The notes: generated from the letters alone by a model not told the origin. Shown: positions 15,249-23,018, numbered from the stretch's first letter. The stretch is 29,683 nucleotides of DNA from JAAYCI01 sp047972265 (GCA_047972265.1 JBKEAM010000089.1:1-29683), one strand, 5' to 3'. A program made the numbers and translations.

Positions 15249-16031
15249 ATGAATATCATTGTATGTATAAAGCAGGTGCCCGACACCACCGAGGTGCGCC
15301 TTGACCCCAAAACAGGCACCCTTATTCGCGATGGCGTGCCCAGTATTATGAACCCCGATGATAAGGCCGGACTGGAAGAAGCCCTGCGCCTGCGCGAAGT
15401 AAGCGGCGGCAGCGTTACCGTATTGTCTATGGGCCCGCCCCAGGCAGACCGTATGATGCGCGAAGCCCTTGCCATGGGCGCAGACCGTGCCGTTTTATTA
15501 AACGACCGCGCCTTTGCAGGCGCCGATACCCTGGCCACTTCTTCTACTTTGGCTGCTGCCATCCGCAAAATCCCCTACGATTTGGTTATTACCGGGCGGC
15601 AGGCAATAGACGGCGACACCGCACAGGTTGGCCCGCAAATTGCCGAGCATTTGGACATTCCCAATATCAGCTATGCTGAGGCCGTAACCCCCGAAGAGGG
15701 TGGCATTGTGGTTAAGCGCCAGTTCGAAGACCGTTACCAGTTGCAGCGCGCAAAATTTCCCTGCCTTATTACCGCTTTAAGCGAGCTGGCCGAGCCGCGC
15801 TATATGACCCCCGGTAAAATATTTGAGGCCTTTTTGCAAAAAGAGGTAGAAATTTGGACAGCGGCCGACCTTGAAATTGACCCGGCTGTTTTAGGACTAA
15901 AGGGCTCTCCCACAAAGGTTAAAAAATCCTTTGCCAAGGCCACCAAACCCGCAGGTGTGGTGGTAAAGCTGGAGGGCAAAGAAGCGGCCGATGCCATTGT
16001 GGCAAAATTAAAAGAAACTTATATGCTGTAA
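15249..16031 (+). CDS. etfB: Electron transfer flavoprotein beta subunit (bifurcating-type signature)
   Basis: A 260-residue EtfB. It opens MNIIVCIKQVPDTTEVRLDP and carries NPDDKAGLEEALRL, MGPPQADRMMREALAMGAD, DRAFAGADTLATS and GRQAIDGDTAQVGP (116-129). From memory these last blocks closely match EtfB of electron-bifurcating Bcd-Etf complexes such as that of Acidaminococcus, where EtfB binds FAD rather than AMP. AGGAGG lies between the dehydrogenase stop and this start (gap 11 nt). It works as a heterodimer with EtfA, taking electrons from NADH and delivering them to the dehydrogenase and a low-potential acceptor. Confidence 0.95.
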   Translation: MNIIVCIKQVPDTTEVRLDPKTGTLIRDGVPSIMNPDDKAGLEEALRLREVSGGSVTVLSMGPPQADRMMREALAMGADRAVLLNDRAFAGADTLATSSTLAAAIRKIPYDLVITGRQAIDGDTAQVGPQIAEHLDIPNISYAEAVTPEEGGIVVKRQFEDRYQLQRAKFPCLITALSELAEPRYMTPGKIFEAFLQKEVEIWTAADLEIDPAVLGLKGSPTKVKKSFAKATKPAGVVVKLEGKEAADAIVAKLKETYML

Positions 16032-16043
16032 GGAGGCATCCCC

Positions 16044-17048
16044 ATGAATAAACAGGATTATACCGGCGTTGGCGTGTTTATAGAAATGCTGGACGGACAG
16101 GTTTCGGATGTTTCTTTAGAGCTGCTTGGCAAAGCGGTACAACTGGCAGAAGAACGCGGTGCCAGTGTAACCGCCCTTTTGCTGGGCGATGGAAGCGTTA
16201 AGCCCTATACCCAACTGGCCGAAGCCGGTGCCGACCACGTGTTGTCTGCTTTTGATAAAGCGCTGGAATTTTACCGCACCGAAAGCTATACTTATGTATT
16301 AAATCATTTGGTCAATACCTATAAACCCGAAATTGTACTTTTTGGCGCAACCGCCATCGGGCGAGACCTTGCCCCCCGCCTTTCTGCACGGCTGCGCACC
16401 GGCCTTACTGCCGACTGTACCTCGCTTGAAATTGACCCAGACACCACAAACCTTATGATGACCCGCCCCGCTTTTGGCGGCAACCTGATGGCTACCATTG
16501 TATGCGGAGATCACCGCCCCCAAATGGCCACCGTACGCCCCGGCGTAATGCAAAAGGTTTTGCGCCCCTGCGCAAGTGCCCAAGTGGTAGAAGAAGCTGT
16601 TTCTTTGCCCGCAGGGGGAGACAGGATTGAAATTATAGAAACCGTTAAAAACCCGCCCGTTAAAATGAATATTCGCGAAGCAAAGGTGCTGGTAAGCGGC
16701 GGGCGCGGCATTGGCGCACCCGAAAAGTTCGAGGACCTCGAATCGATTGCGGCGCTTTTGGGCGGCACTGTTTCTGCCTCCCGCGCAGCGGTAGATGCCG
16801 GTTGGATAGGCAAGGCACAGCAGGTTGGGCAAACCGGGCAAACCGTACGCCCCGATGTATATCTTGCCTGCGGCATTTCGGGCGCAATACAGCACGTGGC
16901 CGGCATGGAAGAATCGGGCCTTATTATCGCCATCAATAAAAACGAGCAGGCTTCCATTTTCTCGGTGGCAGACCTTGGCATAGTGGGCGATGTAAACACT
17001 GTTTTACCCGCTTTAAAATCCGCATTAGAGCAAGTGGCGGCCAAATAA
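16044..17048 (+). CDS. etfA: Electron transfer flavoprotein alpha subunit
   Basis: A 334-residue EtfA. The N-terminal domain contains LFGATAIGRDLAPRLSARLRTGLTADCT (about 99-126). The C-terminal FAD-binding domain contains SGGRGIG (218-224), SASRAAVDAGW (244-254), QVGQTGQTVRP (260-270), GISGAIQH (277-284), INKN (297-300) and VGDVNTVLPAL. All FAD-domain signature elements are present. It starts 12 nt after etfB with AGGAGG. No N-terminal ferredoxin domain is fused. It binds EtfB and shuttles electrons to the acyl-CoA dehydrogenase encoded upstream. Confidence 0.95.
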   Translation: MNKQDYTGVGVFIEMLDGQVSDVSLELLGKAVQLAEERGASVTALLLGDGSVKPYTQLAEAGADHVLSAFDKALEFYRTESYTYVLNHLVNTYKPEIVLFGATAIGRDLAPRLSARLRTGLTADCTSLEIDPDTTNLMMTRPAFGGNLMATIVCGDHRPQMATVRPGVMQKVLRPCASAQVVEEAVSLPAGGDRIEIIETVKNPPVKMNIREAKVLVSGGRGIGAPEKFEDLESIAALLGGTVSASRAAVDAGWIGKAQQVGQTGQTVRPDVYLACGISGAIQHVAGMEESGLIIAINKNEQASIFSVADLGIVGDVNTVLPALKSALEQVAAK

Positions 17049-17110
17049 AACAGCCCGCATTTTCTACTACCAGCTTCCTTTATATCTGTTTTGCGTTTTT
17101 ATACTGTTAC

Positions 17111-17131
17111 CGCGGCCTCTTTGAGGCCGCG
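17111..17131 (+). other. Strong hairpin between etfA and the second hydrolase gene
   Basis: Perfect 9-bp stem CGCGGCCTC / GAGGCCGCG with a TTT loop. No U-tract follows (TCTGCATAC), so it may slow or partly end transcription, or protect the upstream message from exonucleases, lowering expression of the hydrolase relative to etfA. Confidence 0.5.
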
Positions 17132-17192
17132 TCTGCATACAACAGTAACTGCATTTTATACTATTGTTCGGCAATACAGAAAGGAGCACTTT

Positions 17193-18083
17193 ATGAAGCA
17201 ATACGAAGTAAAAACGGTAACCATTCCCCGCGGAGAAACCCTTGCTTACCGTGAGGCCGGCAGCGGCCCCGTTGCGGTACTTGTTCACGGCAATATGTCT
17301 TCTTCTGTTCACTGGCAAACCACCATGCAGGCTCTGGAAAAGGATTTTCATGTATATGCACCAGACCTGCGCGGTTTTGGAGATTCCACCTATAACCAAA
17401 CCTTTAATTCTTTACACGAACTTGCGCTGGATATTGAAGAATTTGTGGATGCAATGGGCATCGATAAATTTGCCCTTGCCGGTTGGAGCACCGGCGGCGG
17501 TATTGTTTTAGAAATTGCTGCCGACCTGCCAGGCCGGGTAACCAAGGCTGTTTTGCTGGATTCTGTTCCGCCCACAGGGTACCCCATGTTTAAAAAGGAT
17601 GAAAACGGCCAGCCCATTCTTACCCAGTTGCTTACAACAAAAGAAGAAATCGCAAGCGATCCCATACAAGTACTTCCGGCTTTAAACGCCTATGCTTCGG
17701 GAGACCGTGCTACTATGCGCGCCATTTGGGATGCGGTTATCTACAACTTAAACCAGCCCCCTGCCGAAGATTACGAAGAATACCTTACCGCTATTATGAA
17801 ACAGCGTAACCTGGTGGATATAGACTATTCTTTGCTAACCTTTAACATGACAGACGCCCCCACGGGCTCTGCCCCCGGCAGTGGACGCATTGCCAAAATA
17901 CACTGCCCTGTGGTTATTCTGCATGGCGAAAAAGACCTTGTTGTGCCCCTTGCATGGGGCCAGCAAACGGCCGATTTGCTGGGCGATAAAGCCACCATGA
18001 TTACTTTCCCCTCTGCGGGACACTCCGCCATTACCGATGAGCCCGAGCTTTTCTTTAAAACCCTGGCACAGTCTTTGGCATAA
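17193..18083 (+). CDS. Alpha/beta-fold hydrolase (cluster copy 2)
   Basis: A 296-residue alpha/beta hydrolase. Oxyanion motif VHGNMSS (31-37), nucleophile S99 in GWSTGG, acid D248 in LHGEKDLVVP, base H277 in AGHSAITDEP: a complete triad. A cap domain lies between about 125 and 225. The start at 17193 follows AAAGGAG at a good distance; the frame is open for 34 codons upstream across the hairpin region, which I exclude. Last gene of operon B, closed by a terminator. It differs clearly from copy 1 (different oxyanion strand and cap), so this is not a recent duplication. An esterase or thioesterase acting on an intermediate or substrate of the pathway is likely; the exact substrate is unknown. 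Confidence 0.87.
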   Translation: MKQYEVKTVTIPRGETLAYREAGSGPVAVLVHGNMSSSVHWQTTMQALEKDFHVYAPDLRGFGDSTYNQTFNSLHELALDIEEFVDAMGIDKFALAGWSTGGGIVLEIAADLPGRVTKAVLLDSVPPTGYPMFKKDENGQPILTQLLTTKEEIASDPIQVLPALNAYASGDRATMRAIWDAVIYNLNQPPAEDYEEYLTAIMKQRNLVDIDYSLLTFNMTDAPTGSAPGSGRIAKIHCPVVILHGEKDLVVPLAWGQQTADLLGDKATMITFPSAGHSAITDEPELFFKTLAQSLA

Positions 18084-18093
18084 TTATTAACCT

Positions 18094-18127
18094 AAACCGT
18101 TCCCGTTTATATTACGGGAACGGTTTT
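18094..18127 (+). terminator. Rho-independent terminator of operon B
   Basis: 13-bp perfect stem AAACCGTTCCCGT / ACGGGAACGGTTT with a 7-nt loop, followed by a T-rich tail, 11 nt past the hydrolase stop. Confidence 0.9.
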
Positions 18128-18250
18128 ACTTTTACCTTTTCCATTTTATTATTTTGCCTTTTACCCAACAAGCCAAAATAATCCATACTTAAAAATCTGC
18201 CTAACATATATAATATATATAGCCCATCAATACAATATATCAAAAAAATG

Positions 18251-18279
18251 TTCTATTATGCAATTTTTTAATATATAAT
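18251..18279 (+). promoter_or_regulatory. Possible promoter of the dioxygenase gene
   Basis: TTCTAT (18251-18256), 17-nt spacer, perfect TATAAT (18274-18279) in an AT-rich stretch. The -35 is weak. The remainder of 18128-18352 is very AT-rich with no gene. Confidence 0.35.
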
Positions 18280-18352
18280 ATCGCCGCTTGTGATATGATG
18301 CTTATTTTTGGCAATTTTTTTCAAAAAATAGATTATCAGCAAGGAGCTGCCA

Positions 18353-19150
18353 ATGGATACTGTACGCATGCCTGTTTTGTTTGTTGGGCACGGTTCTCCC
18401 ATGAACGTGCTGGAAGATAATGAAATTACCCGCGGCTGGACAAAAATTGCCCAGCAACTGCCCCGTCCCAAAGCCATTTTGTGCGTATCTGCGCACTGGT
18501 TTACACGTGGCTGGTATGTTTCTACCGTAGAAACACCCAAAACCATCCACGATTTTTATGGTTTTCCCAAAGAATTGTATGACCTTACCTATCCCGCACC
18601 CGGTGCACCCCAACTGGCAGAGCGTGCTATTCAGCTTGTGGGGCCAAAGCTTGTTCCCAGTGACGAATGGGGACTGGACCACGGCGCTTGGAGCGTGCTT
18701 CGGTTTTTGTTTCCTCAGGCCGATATCCCTGTTTGCCAGCTTAGCGTAAACGCGCTTGCCACCCCGCAAGAAAACTTTGAGCTTGGGCAGGCATTGGCTC
18801 CCCTGCGGGACGAAGGGGTAATGATTATAGGTAGCGGCGATGTAGTGCATAACCTACGCCTTGTAGATTGGGCCAATGAGGGCGGGTTTGATTGGGCCTA
18901 TACCTTCGATGAATTTATTCAAAAAAACATCGAAGAAGGAAACTTCGATGCCGTGCAAAATTATACCCAGGCGGGAGAAAGCGCAAAGCTGTCTGTTCCT
19001 ACCCGCGATCATTTTGATCCTCTTTTGTATGCTTTAGGCGCCGCAAATCCGCAGGACGCTGTACAAGTCTTTAACAAAATTTGTGTACTCGGCTCTCTTT
19101 CTATGACATCTTACTCTTTTCTTTCGGGTAGCAATGCCCCACTTGCGTAA
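18353..19150 (+). CDS. LigB/YgiD-type class III extradiol dioxygenase family protein
   Basis: A 265-residue protein of the DODA-type extradiol aromatic-ring-opening dioxygenase family (E. coli YgiD, LigB superfamily). Conserved metal/active-site histidines: H13 in FVGHGSPMN, H48 in CVSAHWF, H110 in GLDHGAW, H166 in SGDVVHN and H220 in TRDHFDPLLYALGA; the family segment TIHDFYGFP (64-72) is present. YgiD-like enzymes cleave catechols such as DOPA using O2 with Zn or Fe. Finding one in an apparently strict anaerobe makes the physiological substrate unclear; detoxification of diet-derived catechols during oxygen exposure is a guess. AAGGAG ribosome binding site. Probably co-transcribed with the next gene (52-nt gap, no terminator). 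Confidence 0.88.
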   Translation: MDTVRMPVLFVGHGSPMNVLEDNEITRGWTKIAQQLPRPKAILCVSAHWFTRGWYVSTVETPKTIHDFYGFPKELYDLTYPAPGAPQLAERAIQLVGPKLVPSDEWGLDHGAWSVLRFLFPQADIPVCQLSVNALATPQENFELGQALAPLRDEGVMIIGSGDVVHNLRLVDWANEGGFDWAYTFDEFIQKNIEEGNFDAVQNYTQAGESAKLSVPTRDHFDPLLYALGAANPQDAVQVFNKICVLGSLSMTSYSFLSGSNAPLA

Positions 19151-19202
19151 ACTTTAATTTCTAACATTGCTCTATGTATAAACTGTAAGGATGTGTTGTT
19201 CT

Positions 19203-20309
19203 TTGTCTATTCAGGCTCCTGTATATGCCCAAAGCCATACCGCTGTTATGGGCTCCCTGCTTCAACATTACAACGCCGGCCCTGCCTGCAACACGCTGCC
19301 CCTTTTAGATAATTTGCTTAAAAACAAATATCAAAATATTGTCTTCCTCTTTTTGGGCGGTGTTGGCCTGCATCTGTTGCAAAAATATCTCCCCGCATCC
19401 GCATTTTTGCACCAGCACATGGCAGGGGAGCTTAGCGCTGTTTTCCCTCCTTCCTCTCTGGCCGCCTATCATACCATTCGCACCAGCCTGTGTCCTATCA
19501 CACATGGATATTTGGGAGAAGACCAGTATATTGCAGAAACAGACGATATTGTAAATCTCCCTTCAAATACCCTTTCTTACAATCGTTATGTTCCGGCCTT
19601 TGGCAGCCAGCCCGATAGTATACCGCAGGCTGTGTCCGTTTCTTCTCATTTAGAAGAAGCCAGCGGCGGCGAACTTTCTTGTGTTTCCATAACCCCTTTT
19701 GATAACGACGCCGCCTTAAACCTGCGCCAATTTTCTAAAAAAATCATCAGCGCCTGTAAAGGGGAGGACCCCAAAGTTGTTTTTGCCCACTGGGAAGAAG
19801 CCGATTCTCTTTTGGGCATCCACAGCCCTCACCACATACAGTCTCGCATGCGCTTTTTAAACACACAAATTCAAAAGCTGTGCTCTCAACTAAAAAATTC
19901 TCTTGTTGTCCTCACGGCAGACCGTGGCAGTATCGAATACGAGTTTGCTTTCCCCGTTCACAACAAAGAGCTTTCTGCCTGCCTTAAAATGCCTTTCTCC
20001 ATCGAGCCAAGGGCTTCTGCCTGTTTTGTAAAAGAGGGGATGGCCCCCCGGTTTGAGCAACTTTTTGCCGAAGAATTTGGAGACGATTTTTTGCTGCTTC
20101 CCCGCAAAGAGGTACTTGAAAAAGATTGGCTGGGCACCGGTAAACGCCACCCCCGCTTGGATAGCTTTTTAGGCGATTACCTTGCCATTGCCACCGGCAA
20201 AAAATCCCTGTTTTGGGCTCCGCGTATTCAAAACCTACATGCGCGTGCGGCCTCCGGCAGCCTTACCCCACAAGAAATGCAACTTCCTCTGGTTGTTATC
20301 GAATGTTGA
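19203..20309 (+). CDS. Alkaline-phosphatase-superfamily (type I phosphodiesterase-like) protein with degenerate metal site
   Basis: About 368 residues. Spacing from AAGGATG favours a TTG start at 19203; the ATG at 19191 directly abuts that site. Numbering here is from 19191. The order of blocks fits the nucleotide pyrophosphatase/phosphodiesterase fold: FLFLGGVG (53-59, normally a DGxG metal motif, Asp replaced by G56), FPPSSLAAYHTIRT...THGYLG (85-108, S89 at the nucleophile position), HWEEADSLLG (200-209, D205 kept but the following His position is Gly), LTADRG (241-246, D244 kept, the usual His is R245), and a C-terminal RLDSFLGDYLAIATG...LTPQEMQLPLVV block. Several metal ligands appear lost, suggesting a non-catalytic or altered protein. 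The reading frame is intact and codon use resembles its neighbours. It is followed by a strong terminator. Confidence 0.65.
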   Translation: MSIQAPVYAQSHTAVMGSLLQHYNAGPACNTLPLLDNLLKNKYQNIVFLFLGGVGLHLLQKYLPASAFLHQHMAGELSAVFPPSSLAAYHTIRTSLCPITHGYLGEDQYIAETDDIVNLPSNTLSYNRYVPAFGSQPDSIPQAVSVSSHLEEASGGELSCVSITPFDNDAALNLRQFSKKIISACKGEDPKVVFAHWEEADSLLGIHSPHHIQSRMRFLNTQIQKLCSQLKNSLVVLTADRGSIEYEFAFPVHNKELSACLKMPFSIEPRASACFVKEGMAPRFEQLFAEEFGDDFLLLPRKEVLEKDWLGTGKRHPRLDSFLGDYLAIATGKKSLFWAPRIQNLHARAASGSLTPQEMQLPLVVIEC

Positions 20310-20381
20310 TTTTTTTCTTTGTACAAAAAGCCTAATACTCAAAAATATAAAAGATATGCAGCTTATCTTTTTATCTATCCA

Positions 20382-20423
20382 TGTAAAACAACCGCCGGGG
20401 TAAACCCTGGCGGTTGTTTTACA
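20382..20423. terminator. Very strong bidirectional terminator
   Basis: 15-bp perfect outer stem TGTAAAACAACCGCC / GGCGGTTGTTTTACA plus an inner GGG-taaa-CCC extension across a G-U pair. It separates the plus-strand phosphatase-like gene from the converging minus-strand rubrerythrin gene. Confidence 0.92.
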
Positions 20424-20442
20424 TTATATAGAGGAGAAAAGA

Positions 20443-20985
20443 TTAATAGGCTTGGTTCTGCACTTCAAAAAATGCCTGAGAAACGCCGCAAACGGCGCAA
20501 AGCTGGGGTGCTTTTTTGCCAATTACAACGTGGCCGCAGTTGGCACAGCGCCAAATCTGGTCGCCTTCGCGAGAAAATACCAGCCCGCCTTCTACGTTTT
20601 TAAGCAGGTCTAGGTAACGGGCTTCGTGTGCCTTCTCAATGGCACCTACACGCTCAAACAAAAAGGCTATTTTGTCAAAGCCCTCTTCTTTGGCTTCTTT
20701 TGCAAACTGCTCATACATATCTGTCCACTCGTAGTTTTCGCCTGCGGCTGCATCCTTCAGGTTTACATTGGTGGTTGGCACATCGTTTTCGTGCAGCAGT
20801 TTAAACCAAAGTTTAGCGTGGGCACGCTCATTGCGTGCGGTTTCCTCAAAAATATCCGCAAATTGCTCGTAACCCTCTTCACGGGCCTTTTCGGCGTAAA
20901 AACCGTATTTATTGCGTGCCTGGCTCTCCCCTGCAAAAGCGCTTGCCAGGTTTTGTGCTGTTTTGCTTCCTTTCAATTCTGCCAT
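20443..20985 (-). CDS. rbr: Rubrerythrin
   Basis: A 180-residue rubrerythrin: an N-terminal four-helix di-iron domain and a C-terminal rubredoxin-like domain. Di-iron ligands by motif: E20 (AGESQA), E53 and H56 (RNERAH), a Glu in GENYEW (about 83-87), and E117 and H120 (IEKAH). The Fe(SCys)4 site is C147-x2-C150 and C163-x2-C166, with the 12-residue gap typical of rubrerythrin. It acts as an NAD(P)H- or rubredoxin-dependent peroxide reductase in the cytoplasm of anaerobes. Start supported by GGGAGG. It lies 19 nt downstream of perR in the same direction, so both are expressed from the perR promoter and are probably induced by peroxide. Confidence 0.96.
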   Translation of the reverse strand: MAELKGSKTAQNLASAFAGESQARNKYGFYAEKAREEGYEQFADIFEETARNERAHAKLWFKLLHENDVPTTNVNLKDAAAGENYEWTDMYEQFAKEAKEEGFDKIAFLFERVGAIEKAHEARYLDLLKNVEGGLVFSREGDQIWRCANCGHVVIGKKAPQLCAVCGVSQAFFEVQNQAY

Positions 20986-21004
20986 GCTGTTTTACCTCCC
21001 AAAG

Positions 21005-21403
21005 TTATATTGTGCCGGCATCTTCCTTTTGCCGGCAGTACGGGCAAATACCATAATAAGAGTGTTCTTGTCTTTCTGATACAAATCCCTCGGGCAGCAC
21101 CAAGGCGCTTGCTGGCAGCTGCGGCGCAGGCACATCATACACCCTTTTACACATATCGCAATAAAAATGTGCGTGTGGATGCATGTTATAATCGTACCTG
21201 TCGGCCAATCCCGGCTGTGGCAAACGCCGTATGTCCCCCTGGCTTGCCAAAAGGTTTAGGTTGCGGTACACGGTTGCCCTACTTACACTGGGGTGTGTTT
21301 TGGCAATCATTTCGTACACTTCATCTGCTGTAGGATGCAAGTGTGTAGAACTTACCGCCTCTAGTACCAGTTGCCGCTGGATTGTGTTGCGAGATAAAGA
21401 CAT
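21005..21403 (-). CDS. perR: PerR-type peroxide-sensing Fur-family repressor
   Basis: A 132-residue Fur-family regulator. A winged helix spans about 5-65 (LHPTADEVYEMI, VSRATVYRNLNLLASQGDI). Aligning to Bacillus PerR, all five regulatory-metal ligands map: H23 (H37), D71 (D85), H77 (H91), H79 (H93) and D90 (D104). The Asp at the last position, rather than the Glu of Fur, points to PerR. The structural zinc site is C82-x2-C85 and C120-x2-C123. Peroxide oxidises the Fe-bound histidines and releases repression. First gene of the perR-rbr operon, with a PerR-box-like dyad over its own -10. AAGGAAG upstream supports the start. Confidence 0.93.
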   Translation of the reverse strand: MSLSRNTIQRQLVLEAVSSTHLHPTADEVYEMIAKTHPSVSRATVYRNLNLLASQGDIRRLPQPGLADRYDYNMHPHAHFYCDMCKRVYDVPAPQLPASALVLPEGFVSERQEHSYYGICPYCRQKEDAGTI

Positions 21404-21429
21404 AGCATTTCTTCCTTAATGATATTTTG

Positions 21430-21469
21430 TATTATTTAATATAATATATCTTTATCATTAAAATGTCAA
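21430..21469 (-). promoter_or_regulatory. perR: perR-rbr promoter with overlapping PerR-box-like dyad
   Basis: Minus-strand TTGACA (21469-21464), 17-nt spacer, TATTAT (21446-21441); start near 21434. A perfect dyad TATTAT-n5-ATAATA (21430-21446) overlaps the -10, similar in composition and span to the PerR box (TTATAAT-n-ATTATAA). This suggests autoregulation. Confidence 0.75.
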
Positions 21470-21520
21470 GCATGTTTTTGTTTTTGCTCCCCACAAGCAG
21501 AATATGCCCTTTAACAGGTA

Positions 21521-21549
21521 TTGTTTGCCCTATAAGGTTATAGTATAAT
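21521..21549 (+). promoter_or_regulatory. Promoter of xpaC-telA
   Basis: TTGTTT (21521-21526), 17-nt spacer, perfect TATAAT (21544-21549), giving a leader of about 165 nt before the TTG start at 21723. The leader region shows no obvious gene. Confidence 0.6.
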
Positions 21550-21722
21550 GATGTCATATGATTTAAAATAAGCTGTACGCTGTGCCATGCGCTGTTTTTT
21601 TGCACAGCCTCTGCAGGTGTCTTGTCATATTTTTGCAATTGCCTGTGTTTGTTGCAGGCAAAATAAACATATAAAAGGTGCATACTGCACACGCAACCAC
21701 ATTAGGCAGAGAGGACGCCAAA

Positions 21723-22976
21723 TTGGACAACAACCCGTGGCACGATTTAGGAAAACAAATTGGGGATACGGTGCGTTCCGCCATTAACGAGGTAGGAACC
21801 AGCATAAAAACCGCTACACAGTATCAGGGACAGCAGCAGCCCCCCAATAACCAGCCCAACCGGCAGGGGTATCCGCAACCGCAGCCCCCTGTTAATAATC
21901 CTGCACAAAATGGCCCAAACGGCCCCGTTTATAATGCCGAACCCGTTTATCCCCATTACAACAATCCCAACGGGCCGCTGGTGCGCCCCAATGGGCCGGT
22001 GTGGCAAGGCAGCCTGCCAAAAGTTAAGCGGGATACAAACCGTTTTGCAGGTATAGCCCAAATGACCTTGGGTATACTGGGCATTGTTTTAAGCGCCGTG
22101 GGTATGCTGGCAGTAGGGGTTGTGGGTGCCGTGGGCCTGCTTTCTGGCGGTATTGCCGCCCCAATGTTAATTTTAGCCGGTACCACTGCCGCAAGCGCCG
22201 GCGTTATGGCGGCAGGTATAGGCAAACGCAGCCTTGCCTCAAAAGCATACCGCATGCGCCTGCTGTTAGAAGAAAAAAAGGTCTGCACCATCGATCAGCT
22301 TGCCGCTGTTAATGCCCGCACCCCTGCCCAAACACGGCAGGATGTTAAAAAGGCCCTAAAAATGGGCTATTTGCCCGAGGTGCGCATGGACGCGGAAGAA
22401 ACTTGCGCCATGCTTGGCACAGAGGCGTTTCAACTGTATTTAGACAGCGAAAAAGCCCGCAAGCAAAAGGAACTGGAAGAAAAAGAACGTGAGCGCCGTC
22501 TTGGCCAGGCTGGCAGCGCCGAGATAGAGCGGTTTAGTATAGAGGGCGAAAAGTCTTTGTCTGCCCTGCGCGAAGTGCGTGTGCATGTGCAAAACGAGCA
22601 AATTGCCCTTAAAATCAAAAAGCTGGAATCTACCGTAGAAAAGATTTTTACCTATGTGCGCCAGCATCCTCAAAAACTGCCGGCCACCCGCAAATTTACA
22701 AGCTATTACCTGCCCACTACCCTAAAAGTATTGGATAAATACCGCCAGTACGATTCTATGGATATTCAGCTTGCCAGCGTGCAAAGCGCCATGCGTGAGA
22801 TTGAAGAAACCTTGGGTACGTTAGATAGCGCTTATACCAATTTGTTAGAAAACCTATACCACGAGGACACCTTGGATGTCACCACCGATGTAGAGGTGCT
22901 GCAATCTATGCTGCAACAAGAGGGCCTTGCAAAAGACGCCCTGCAACAGGAGTTAACCGCCGATACCCAGCCTTAA
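21723..22976 (+). CDS. xpaC: XpaC-like (5-bromo-4-chloroindolyl phosphate hydrolysis family) membrane protein
   Basis: About 417 residues from a TTG start at 21723, chosen because AGAGAGGA lies 8 nt upstream; a GTG at 21678 is in frame but has no site. The N-terminus (LDNNPWHDLGKQIGDTVRSAINEVG) is amphipathic. Residues about 35-100 are a Pro/Asn/Gln/Gly-rich low-complexity linker. Two hydrophobic segments follow (MTLGILGIVLSAVGMLAVGV and GAVGLLSGGIAAPMLILAG). Then comes a winged-helix-like stretch (KKVCTIDQLAAVNARTPAQTRQDVKKALKMGYL) and a charged, helical C-terminal half. This layout and the adjacent telA match the xpaC-yaaN pair of Bacillus. Biochemical function is not established; the pair is linked to envelope stress and toxic-anion tolerance. 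The family hydrolysis name comes from an old phenotype. Confidence 0.8.
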   Translation: MDNNPWHDLGKQIGDTVRSAINEVGTSIKTATQYQGQQQPPNNQPNRQGYPQPQPPVNNPAQNGPNGPVYNAEPVYPHYNNPNGPLVRPNGPVWQGSLPKVKRDTNRFAGIAQMTLGILGIVLSAVGMLAVGVVGAVGLLSGGIAAPMLILAGTTAASAGVMAAGIGKRSLASKAYRMRLLLEEKKVCTIDQLAAVNARTPAQTRQDVKKALKMGYLPEVRMDAEETCAMLGTEAFQLYLDSEKARKQKELEEKERERRLGQAGSAEIERFSIEGEKSLSALREVRVHVQNEQIALKIKKLESTVEKIFTYVRQHPQKLPATRKFTSYYLPTTLKVLDKYRQYDSMDIQLASVQSAMREIEETLGTLDSAYTNLLENLYHEDTLDVTTDVEVLQSMLQQEGLAKDALQQELTADTQP

Positions 22977-23018
22977 ACAGGCATACCCTATATAATCAGT
23001 TTACTTTAGGAGGATATG

